DNA of 9,082 nt from Anaerolineae bacterium. GTDB lineage: Bacteria > Chloroflexota > Anaerolineae > DUEN01. Location: positions 1 to 9,082 of the forward strand of contig JAGHDS010000020.1 of NCBI GenBank assembly GCA_021159845.1, written 5' to 3'. The notes beneath the pieces were generated by a model that was not told the origin of the DNA, did not search any database, and saw only the letters and a program-made list of their open reading frames with translations. Within the stretch, counting starts at the first letter, position 1. Each line of letters starts with the position of its first letter. The position numbers and the translations under genes are program-made. Positions 1-5,938 of this stretch are shown here, one piece after another.

Positions 1-62
1 GAGGATATAGCGCAGCTAATCTCTCTCACCCTAACGGTGAACAATTACTCCAGTCACGGCAT

Positions 63-91
63 TTGACAGGCCCTATCGGGCGTGCTAATCT
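63..91 (+). promoter_or_regulatory. sigma-70-type promoter for the aminotransferase-tgt operon, with possible operator
   Basis: A perfect -35 hexamer TTGACA (63-68) is followed, after a 17-base spacer, by TAATCT (86-91). TGC lies directly upstream of that hexamer, giving an extended -10 (TGn) element. The -10 itself matches consensus only at its first two bases and its last. Transcription would begin near base 98, leaving a leader of roughly 25-40 bases. A 6-bp inverted repeat, CGGGCG (77-82) and CGCCCG (94-99), brackets the -10 and could be a repressor site; GCCC/GGGC (70-73, 78-81) forms a second small dyad in the spacer. The promoter is well supported by sequence; the operator is only a suggestion. 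Bases 1-62 hold nothing I can assign. Confidence 0.6.
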
Positions 92-123
92 ACCGCCCGG
101 CATGACCCATTCATCCTTAATAT

Positions 124-128
124 GGAGG
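124..128 (+). promoter_or_regulatory. ribosome binding site GGAGG that points to a TTG start at 137
   Basis: GGAGG lies inside the first codons of the ATG (122) reading frame, whereas no Shine-Dalgarno sequence precedes that ATG. It sits 8 bases before an in-frame TTG at 137, which is ideal spacing. The shorter protein would begin M-D-I-Q-H-L-R-T-L-F-P, a natural beginning for class V aminotransferases, whose first conserved segment (FLNHA) follows soon after. Initiation at ATG 122 would need a nearly leaderless mechanism. Confidence 0.55.
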
Positions 129-136
129 CAAGCGCT

Positions 137-1264
137 TTGGATATCCAGCACCTACGGACGCTGTTCCCGATCACAGGGGAAAGGGTCTTCCTCAACCATG
201 CGGTTACTTCCCCCATTCCCCTGCCCACCTATGAGGCCATGCAAGCCTACCTCGAGGAACGGCTACTGCAAGGGAACACTTCATACGACGATGAACACAA
301 CCCCCTGACGGAGGCCCGGGAGCGGGCAGCCCAGCTCATCGGCGCCCGGCCGGAGGAGATCGCCATCGTACGCAATACGTCTCATGGCATCCTCTTAGTC
401 GCTGGCGGGTTGGAATGGCGTCCGGGAGACAACGTCGTCTGTGCGGAGACCGAGTTCCCGGCTACCGTGTACCCGTGGCGCAGCCTGGCCAATCGAGGCG
501 TCGAGGTGCGCATCGTACCGGCGAAAGACTACCGCGTCCCCCTCGACGGGCTTCGGGAGGCCATCGACAACCGCACGCGCGTCGTCTCCATCAGTTTCGT
601 GGAATTCTTCACCGGCTACCGGAACGACCTAGCAGCCATCGCCCAGATGACCCACGAAGCAGGTGCTTATCTATGCGTCGATGCTATTCAGGGACTCGGG
701 GCCATCGACCTGAACGTGGAAGAGACAGGCATTGACTTTCTCTCCGCCGGGGCGTTCAAATGGCTCCTGGGTCCCTCCGGAGCGGGCATCTTCTACTGTC
801 GGCAGGAACGGCTGAATGACCTCGATCATGCTGTCCTGGGATACGACGGGGCCCAACGGGAGCCGGGCGACTACTTCACGCTCGACCTGCCGTGGAAGCA
901 AGACGCATCCCGCTTCGAGGAAGGCGTCCTGGCCTTCGGCAGCGTCGTCGGGCTGGCGGCCAGCCTCAAGCTCCTCCTCGATGTGGGCGTTCCCTCAATC
1001 CAAGCCCGTGTGCTGGAACTGACGGGCTACCTCCTAGAGCAATTGGAAGGCAAGCAGGTTGAGATTATCACCCCACACGATCATCCGGGGGAACGATCGG
1101 GCATCGTCTCATTCATCCCGCAGGGCCAAGATCCTGTGGAGCTGGTAGAACGCATGGGGAAGGAGAACATCATCGTCTCACAGCGCGGCCCTGCCGTCCG
1201 GGTATCACCGCACTTTTATAACACCTTCGAGGAGATTGATCAAGTTCTCGAATTCATACCATGA
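137..1264 (+). CDS. class V (PLP-dependent) aminotransferase, not a cysteine desulfurase
   Basis: This is a fold-type I PLP enzyme of the aminotransferase class V group (SufS / isopenicillin-N-epimerase-like), presumably cytosolic. Numbering from ATG 122 (380 aa): FLNHA near 23-27, cofactor-phosphate segment RNTSHG at 84-89, the PLP-ring aspartate in VDAIQG (D187) with Q190, and the Schiff-base lysine K213 in SAGAFKWLLGPSG. The C-terminal segment RVSPHFYNT (360-368) is the usual substrate-carboxylate region. The mobile-loop cysteine (RxGxHC) that makes SufS a desulfurase is absent; the equivalent stretch reads QRGPAVRVSPH. I therefore call it an aminotransferase, epimerase or lyase of unknown substrate. 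The TTG start at 137 is preferred because GGAGG lies 8 bases upstream; ATG 122 is the alternative. The stop overlaps the tgt start as ATGA, implying translational coupling. There is no neighbouring suf/isc scaffold gene. Confidence 0.88.
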   Translation: MDIQHLRTLFPITGERVFLNHAVTSPIPLPTYEAMQAYLEERLLQGNTSYDDEHNPLTEARERAAQLIGARPEEIAIVRNTSHGILLVAGGLEWRPGDNVVCAETEFPATVYPWRSLANRGVEVRIVPAKDYRVPLDGLREAIDNRTRVVSISFVEFFTGYRNDLAAIAQMTHEAGAYLCVDAIQGLGAIDLNVEETGIDFLSAGAFKWLLGPSGAGIFYCRQERLNDLDHAVLGYDGAQREPGDYFTLDLPWKQDASRFEEGVLAFGSVVGLAASLKLLLDVGVPSIQARVLELTGYLLEQLEGKQVEIITPHDHPGERSGIVSFIPQGQDPVELVERMGKENIIVSQRGPAVRVSPHFYNTFEEIDQVLEFIP

Positions 1265-2457
1265 CGATCGACAAATCGCATGACCTCTTCCGCTTTGAGC
1301 TAGAAGCCACGGATGGAGCTGCCCGGGTTGGGACGTTCTACACTCCTCACGGCCCCATTCACACGCCCTGTTTCGCCCCGGTGGGCACTCAGGCCACCGT
1401 GAAGACGGTCACTCCCCACGAGCTGGAGGAGCTGGGCGCCGAGCTCATCCTGGCCAATACTTATCACCTCTACCTGCGCCCCGGCGCCGAGCTTATCGCC
1501 CGTATGGGGGGGCTTCATAAGTTCATGAGCTGGGACCATCCGATCCTCACCGACTCGGGTGGGTTCCAGGTCTTCAGTCTGGCCCATATGCGTCAGGTGG
1601 ACGACGACGGCGTTACATTCCGCTCGCACATCGACGGATCAGAACACCGATTCACGCCCGAGCTCGCCATGCACATCCAGGAATTGCTAGGAGCTGACAT
1701 CATCATGGCCCTGGATGAATGCACAGATCCCAAGGACCGGGCATACAATGAGATGGCCCTGCGTCGCACCCATGCCTGGGCCGAGCGCTGTAAGGCCGCA
1801 CAGCAACGCCAGGACCAGGCGCTATTCGGCATCGTTCAGGGAGGCATATTCCCAGACCTGCGGGCGGAGAGCGCCCGATTCCTGGCCGCGCTGGATTTTC
1901 CCGGATATGCCATTGGCGGGCTGTCCGTCGGGGAGACGAAGGCGGAGATGTACGCCACGCTGGATGCTCTGATGCCGCTCATGCCGGCTGACCGCCCGCG
2001 GTACCTCATGGGGGTAGGTACACCGGAGGATATCCTGGAATCCGTAGCCCGAGGGGTGGATCTGTTTGACTGTGTATTGCCCACCCGGGTGGCTCGAAAC
2101 GGAGGGTTGCTCACCCGCCACGGCCGGATCAACCTGCGCAACACCAGATTCGCCGAGGATCCGAGCCCGATCGAGCCAGGCTGCACGTGCTATACCTGCC
2201 AACACTTCAGCCGCGCTTACCTGCGCCACCTGTTCAAAGCTGGCGAGGTGCTGGCCCTACGATTGGCGACGATCCATAATTTGCATTTCATGCTCCGCCT
2301 GATGGAGGAGATACGCTTCCACATCCGGGCAGGCACTTTCCCACAATTTAAGGAGGAGTTCCTGGCAACATACTCCCTACCCAACCAGACCATCCGGCAC
2401 GCCCAGATGGAACGCCGCCGGGCCGCCCGAGGCTGGGATAACCGCGGGCAAGGATGA
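1261..2457 (+). CDS. tgt: queuine/preQ1 tRNA-guanine transglycosylase
   Basis: Tgt exchanges guanine-34 in the anticodon of tRNAs for Asp, Asn, His and Tyr with preQ1, the base precursor of queuosine. The 398-aa length is normal or slightly long for bacterial Tgt. Visible signatures are the general acid/base aspartate in LTDSGGFQVFSL (D98), the substrate-recognition loop IGGLSVGE (218-225), and the nucleophilic aspartate D270 in GVDLFDCVLPTRVARNG. The zinc site is C308, C310, C313 (CTCYTC) and H339 (ATIHN), all intact, so the enzyme should be active. The ATG overlaps the aminotransferase stop by 4 bases and has no good ribosome site of its own, which suggests coupled translation. No other queuosine gene (queA, queC-G) lies in the window. 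The last 20 residues are Arg/Gly-rich and look like a dispensable tail. Confidence 0.97.
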   Translation: MTIDKSHDLFRFELEATDGAARVGTFYTPHGPIHTPCFAPVGTQATVKTVTPHELEELGAELILANTYHLYLRPGAELIARMGGLHKFMSWDHPILTDSGGFQVFSLAHMRQVDDDGVTFRSHIDGSEHRFTPELAMHIQELLGADIIMALDECTDPKDRAYNEMALRRTHAWAERCKAAQQRQDQALFGIVQGGIFPDLRAESARFLAALDFPGYAIGGLSVGETKAEMYATLDALMPLMPADRPRYLMGVGTPEDILESVARGVDLFDCVLPTRVARNGGLLTRHGRINLRNTRFAEDPSPIEPGCTCYTCQHFSRAYLRHLFKAGEVLALRLATIHNLHFMLRLMEEIRFHIRAGTFPQFKEEFLATYSLPNQTIRHAQMERRRAARGWDNRGQG

Positions 2458-2499
2458 ATGAGCTTCAGACATCCGTCCCGTGTAGTCTAGAGGAGAGGT

Positions 2500-3900
2500 A
2501 TGATGAACCTACTAGTACTTTGCACAGATACATTTCGAGCGGACTACCTGGGTAGCTATGGGAACACCTGGGTGGAAACCCCACATCTGGATAAGCTGGC
2601 ATCCGAGGGCATCCGTTTTACCGATTTCTACGCCGAGGGACTGCCCACACTGCCGGTGCGCCATGTTTTCTACACCGGCAAGCGCGTGTTCCCCTTCTCC
2701 TACTACCCCCAAAAAAGCGATCACGTGCAGCTTCCCGGCTGGCACCCTATCCCGGACAATGAGATCACCCTGGCGGAATGGCTCAGCGAGCGCGGCTACA
2801 CCACCGGCCTGGTCAGCGATCTCTACCACATGATGAAACCCGGGAAGAACTTCCATCGCGGCTTCCACTCCTGGCAGTGGATCCGGGGACAAGAGGCCGA
2901 CCCCCTGGTCCCGACCCCAAAGCCTGATGTCGACCTCTCGAAATATGTCCGCCCCGAGGTGCCAGAGGACGCCCCAATCCGCCGCATGGTTGCCCAATAC
3001 CTCAACAACCGCTCGTGGTGGAAGAGCGAGGCCGACCACTTCGCCGCCCAGGTGATGCGAGCCGCGGCGGACTGGATCAAGAAGTACGGGCACAAGAAGC
3101 CGTGGATGCTATGGGTAGAAAGTTTTGACCCCCACGAGCCGTGGGACGCGCCACCGGAGTTCGTGAACAAGTACTATCCGGACTACGAGGGATTAGAGCC
3201 GATCTGGCCCAGCGCCTTCGTCAAGGACTACACCGAGTCGGAATTCCGACGCATCAAAGCCCACTATGCCGGCGAGTGCACCCACGTCGATAAGTGGATC
3301 GGATATGTCATCGACACGCTGGATTCGCTGGGGATGCGAGACGACACGATCGTTGTCTTCACCTCCGACCACGGCACGATGATGGGCGAACAAGGCGAGA
3401 TCCACAAGGGTGTCGACCGGGTGCGCATCCAGGTCACGCGCTCCCCGCTGATCATCCGGCACCCCGATCGGGCCTACGCGGGGAAGGTCGTCGAGGGGTT
3501 CATCCAGCACCAGGACCTGATGCCCACACTCTTACATCTCCTGGGTGAGCCCGTCCCGGAACAATGCGACGGGGAGAACTTCTGGCCACTGGTCACTGGG
3601 GAGCGACAAGGCGGGCTGAGGGACACCGTCATCTCCGCGTTCGGCTGGTACGCCAGCGTGCGCACCAAGGACTGGACCTATCACACACCCTGGGCCCACG
3701 TCTCCGACAAGCCTATGCGACCGCCAGAGTTATACGACCGCAACAATGATCCGGAGGAGCTCACCAACGTGATCGACCAACACCCGGACGTGGCGAAAGA
3801 GCTACAGGCCCGGCTCGATGAGGTCATCAAGAGTCGGTCAATCAAACTGGGCCCTGGCGGTACAGGGACACCTGCTGCCGTGCCCGGCGTCGAGTGGTAG
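2500..3900 (+). CDS. sulfatase-superfamily hydrolase with Thr at the formylglycine position
   Basis: This 466-aa protein belongs to the sulfatase branch of the alkaline phosphatase superfamily. Family features are the N-terminal metal motif CTDTFRADYLGSYG (D10, R13, D15), the FDPHEPW segment (209-215, with H212), the second metal cluster FTSDHG (D290, H291) followed by K303 in IHKG, and a C-terminal LYDRNNDPEELTN segment (411-423) typical of sulfatases. The activation motif C/S-x-P-x-R-x4-TG reads T-L-P-V-R-H-V-F-Y-T-G (50-60): everything is kept except the first residue, which is Thr. Thr is not a known formylglycine precursor, but it is the nucleophile of some phosphodiesterases in this superfamily, so a phosphoester substrate is possible. 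No signal peptide is visible; the start runs straight into the first beta strand, so it is probably cytosolic. AGGAG (2491-2495) serves ATG 2500 or ATG 2503; the spacing fits 2503 slightly better. uppP follows after 3 bases. Confidence 0.9.
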   Translation: MMNLLVLCTDTFRADYLGSYGNTWVETPHLDKLASEGIRFTDFYAEGLPTLPVRHVFYTGKRVFPFSYYPQKSDHVQLPGWHPIPDNEITLAEWLSERGYTTGLVSDLYHMMKPGKNFHRGFHSWQWIRGQEADPLVPTPKPDVDLSKYVRPEVPEDAPIRRMVAQYLNNRSWWKSEADHFAAQVMRAAADWIKKYGHKKPWMLWVESFDPHEPWDAPPEFVNKYYPDYEGLEPIWPSAFVKDYTESEFRRIKAHYAGECTHVDKWIGYVIDTLDSLGMRDDTIVVFTSDHGTMMGEQGEIHKGVDRVRIQVTRSPLIIRHPDRAYAGKVVEGFIQHQDLMPTLLHLLGEPVPEQCDGENFWPLVTGERQGGLRDTVISAFGWYASVRTKDWTYHTPWAHVSDKPMRPPELYDRNNDPEELTNVIDQHPDVAKELQARLDEVIKSRSIKLGPGGTGTPAAVPGVEW

Positions 3901-3903
3901 GTC

Positions 3904-4716
3904 ATGAGCCTGATCCAAGCGTTAATCCTGGGCATCCTGCAAGGGGCTACCGAGTTTCTCCCCATCTCCAGCTCCGGACATCTCGTGCTGGTTCCGTGGC
4001 TGCTGGGGTGGAAGCCCGGTAGCCTCCTCTTCGACACGATGGTTCACTGGGGAACGCTGGCAGCCATCTTTCTTTACTTCTGGCGGGACCTCGTCCACCT
4101 GATCGTGGCCGGGTTGCGGGGTCTGGCCGGGCGATCTCTGGACAACCCAGATGCTCGCTTGGCGTGGGGCATCGTAGTGGGCACGGTCCCGGCTGTGGTT
4201 CTGGGCCTTCTGTTCAAAGATCAGTTCGAGGCGCTCTTCGCGAACCCCAGAGCGGTAAGTGGCTTCCTGCTGCTTACCGCCCTCTTCCTGTTCGTATCCG
4301 AACGATGGAGCAAGCAGGAGCGACCGCTGAGGGAGGTTGGGCTGCTCGACGCTCTGCTCATCGGCACGGCGCAGGCCTTCGCCATCATCCCCGGCATCTC
4401 CCGATCCGGAGCGACCATCGCGGCCGGGCTCGGCCGCGGACTGCGCCGCGAGACGGCCGCCCGTTATAGCTTCCTGCTCGCCACGCCAGCGTTGTTGGGA
4501 GCCGGATTTCTACAGCTCGTCGATGCGATCACGGGGGGCAGGTTGAACGGTCAGGGCACTACTTTAGTCGCTGGATTCCTGGCAGCAGCTGTCGCAGGGT
4601 ACCTATGCATCCACATTCTGCTCAGCTACTTACAACGCGGGCGGCTATACATCTTCGCTATCTATTGCGCGTTGATCGGCGTGAGTGGGCTGGTATTGTC
4701 ATTTGTCCGGGGATAG
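3904..4716 (+). CDS. uppP: undecaprenyl-diphosphatase (UppP/BacA)
   Basis: This integral membrane phosphatase converts undecaprenyl diphosphate to the monophosphate, recycling the lipid carrier for peptidoglycan and other envelope polymers; raised activity gives bacitracin tolerance. The 270-aa length is standard. Both family signatures are intact: QGATEFLPISSSGHL (13-27, including catalytic E17) and PGISRSGATIAAGLGRG (163-179, including the essential Arg of GISRSG). FDTMVHWGTLAA (43-54) matches the third conserved segment. Several hydrophobic stretches are evident (about 46-60, 87-104, 119-131, 150-163, 190-207, 221-241, 249-267), fitting the family's polytopic fold. ATG 3904 starts 3 bases after the sulfatase stop with only a weak purine-rich site (GGTAGG), so coupling to the upstream gene is likely. 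The PstS-like gene begins 6 bases after its stop. Confidence 0.97.
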   Translation: MSLIQALILGILQGATEFLPISSSGHLVLVPWLLGWKPGSLLFDTMVHWGTLAAIFLYFWRDLVHLIVAGLRGLAGRSLDNPDARLAWGIVVGTVPAVVLGLLFKDQFEALFANPRAVSGFLLLTALFLFVSERWSKQERPLREVGLLDALLIGTAQAFAIIPGISRSGATIAAGLGRGLRRETAARYSFLLATPALLGAGFLQLVDAITGGRLNGQGTTLVAGFLAAAVAGYLCIHILLSYLQRGRLYIFAIYCALIGVSGLVLSFVRG

Positions 4717-4722
4717 CACAGG

Positions 4723-5655
4723 ATGATGGAGGATAAAAGACGACAGACGACAGGCCCGGGATGTCTTCCTATTCCTCCCGACCTTTCGCCCAGCCTTTAT
4801 CCTGCTCTCATCTCACGCCTGCCCCGATCATGCAGCCCCACCCCACTGGCGGCCTTACTACTCGCGGGGCTGCTGCTGATTCTATGCGCGTGCAGCCCAA
4901 CAACGAGCCTCCCCACCCCTTCGACGCTGTCCATCACTGGCTCAGCCGACATGCGACCCTTACTTCAGGACCTCGGCCGGGCCTTCACGCAACAGCACCC
5001 CGAGGTCTCTCTGAAAATACTGAGCAGCGACACAATCGCAGGCCTGAGCGCCCTGTCGGAGGGAAAGGCAAGCGTAGTCGCCGCTTCATGGCTACCCGAA
5101 GACCACCCTGGGGATTGGGTGATCACCCCCATCGCCTGGGATGGGATCGCCGTTATCGTTCACCCGGACAATCCACTGGAAGGGCTGACTATCTTGCAGC
5201 TACGTCAGCTCTTCGCGGGTTGGGCCTTCCACTGGCAAGATGTCGGCGCCCCAGCCAGCAACAAAAACAGGACATCCTCCATCCAGATACTCAGCCGGGA
5301 GGCAGGCTCTGGAACCCGCGCCGTCTTCGAGTCGATCGTCATGGGCAACGAACGGGTTACGTTGACCGCGCTGGTCATGCCAGACAGCCAGGCCGTCGTG
5401 GATTACGTCGCAGATCACGTCCAGGCCATCGGCTACGTATCTATGGGGCTTGTAGACAAGCGGGTGAAAGTGATACGTGTAGAAGGCCAATATCCTTCTC
5501 CCCAGAGCGTGGTCGATGGAAGCTATCACCTGGCTCGCCCTTTCTATCTGATCACTCGCGGCGAGCCGACCGGCCCCAGCAAGTTGTTTATCGACTTCGC
5601 CCTTAGCCCAACAGGGCAGGCCATCGTAGGCAATCACTACGGTCGAGTTCGCTAG
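4723..5655 (+). CDS. PstS-like phosphate-binding lipoprotein (periplasmic binding protein type 2)
   Basis: This is probably an extracytoplasmic, lipid-anchored phosphate- or oxyanion-binding protein of the PstS/PBP-like type. A hydrophobic segment (42-54) ends in a lipobox-like L-C-A-C with the putative lipidated cysteine C57, followed by a Ser/Thr/Pro-rich linker. The mature domain starts with TGSADMRPLLQDLGRAF (about 71-87), and the phosphate-loop segment SREAGSGTRAVFE (193-205) carries the characteristic SGTR. Residues FIDFALSPTGQAIV (288-301) match the C-terminal helix typical of PstS. The 310-aa length is normal or short. About 40 residues precede the hydrophobic core, unusually long for a lipoprotein signal; no ATG, GTG or TTG occurs in frame between codon 2 and the core, so ATG 4723 or 4726 is kept, although the nearest GGAGG (4728-4732) lies downstream of both. 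No pstC, pstA, pstB or phoU follows, so it is an orphan binding protein here. Confidence 0.85.
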   Translation: MMEDKRRQTTGPGCLPIPPDLSPSLYPALISRLPRSCSPTPLAALLLAGLLLILCACSPTTSLPTPSTLSITGSADMRPLLQDLGRAFTQQHPEVSLKILSSDTIAGLSALSEGKASVVAASWLPEDHPGDWVITPIAWDGIAVIVHPDNPLEGLTILQLRQLFAGWAFHWQDVGAPASNKNRTSSIQILSREAGSGTRAVFESIVMGNERVTLTALVMPDSQAVVDYVADHVQAIGYVSMGLVDKRVKVIRVEGQYPSPQSVVDGSYHLARPFYLITRGEPTGPSKLFIDFALSPTGQAIVGNHYGRVR

Positions 5656-5741
5656 GCTACCCGAAAGGAGGTGATACAGCGCCGCGTCGCTGCCGACGCT
5701 TCCACCAGAACGACGGATACTCCCCCCAGTACTAGCCTAGC
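5651..5741 (+). promoter_or_regulatory. intergenic structured element: 9-bp inverted repeat, hairpin, extended Shine-Dalgarno
   Basis: Three structures nest here. GCTAGGCTA (5651-5659) and TAGCCTAGC (5733-5741) are a perfect 9-bp inverted repeat 73 bases apart; the first arm contains the PstS-like gene's stop codon. Inside it, GCGTCG (5684-5689) and CGACGC (5694-5699) form a perfect 6-bp stem with a CTGC loop. Just before that hairpin, 5663-5680 matches the reverse complement of the conserved 16S rRNA 3' end at 17 of 18 positions, as judged by eye, including all of AAAGGAGGTGAT. No start codon stands at a usable distance from this very strong Shine-Dalgarno sequence; GTG 5671 lies inside it. 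There is no U-run, so it is not a classical terminator. A regulatory leader for the downstream small ORF, or the relic of a gene, are both possible. Bases 5845-5938, after the small ORF, hold only the methyltransferase's ribosome site. Confidence 0.4.
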
Positions 5742-5760
5742 AAAAGGAGAGATGCGAACA

Positions 5761-5844
5761 ATGGACGAGCTAGTCAAGCTGATCTCCCAAAAGAAGGGTA
5801 AGCTCCCCGCCTCCACCGCCGGGCAAGTCGACAGCATTGGGTAA
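5761..5844 (+). CDS. 27-aa small ORF beginning MDELVKL, possibly an internally deleted small protein
   Basis: The frame encodes 27 residues starting M-D-E-L-V-K-L-I-S-Q-K-K and ending in a KLPAS-AGQVDSIG segment, then TAA. A strong ribosome site (AAAGGAG, 5743-5749) precedes it. ATG 5752 is in frame but only 2 bases from that site; ATG 5761 is 11 bases away. From memory, Chloroflexota-type genomes carry short helical proteins beginning MDELVKLVSQK and continuing through an amphipathic helix to a KLPAPIAGQVD motif. If so, this ORF keeps both ends but lacks the roughly 20-residue helix between them. That comparison is recollection, not an alignment. It could be a functional micropeptide, a decayed paralogue or chance. 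The same frame is open upstream to the PstS-like stop. Confidence 0.4.
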   Translation: MDELVKLISQKKGKLPASTAGQVDSIG

Positions 5845-5938
5845 CACAGGCCAAGAGTATACCCAAGCTTCTGGAGTACTGAAACACGGCAGAGGTGGAG
5901 AAAGATTCCAGGATTCCCGGTGGAGGACTGATTTCCCT

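Noticed and set aside
2512..3093. A 193-codon minus-strand open frame opposite the sulfatase gene
   Set aside because: It is a mirror of a clearly coding plus-strand gene, with no recognisable motif and no independent start signals.
4761..5606. A 281-codon open frame overlapping the PstS-like gene in another frame on the same strand
   Set aside because: Its translation is rich in Arg, Pro and His with no domain, typical of an out-of-frame reading of GC-rich coding DNA; the PstS-like frame carries the family motifs.
5663..5700. A fragment of 16S rRNA on the minus strand
   Set aside because: Similarity ends after the last 18 bases of the rRNA; the following sequence does not match the conserved 16S helix 45 region, so this is a Shine-Dalgarno-like match and not an rRNA remnant.
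5837..5863. TTGGGT (5837-5842) and TATACC (5858-5863) as a promoter for the methyltransferase
   Set aside because: The spacer is only 15 bases and both hexamers are poor; not enough to call a promoter.
5837..5938. N-terminal extension of the methyltransferase from a TTG at 5837
   Set aside because: It overlaps the small ORF, has no ribosome site, and adds 34 low-quality residues; ATG 5939 with GGAGG upstream is better.
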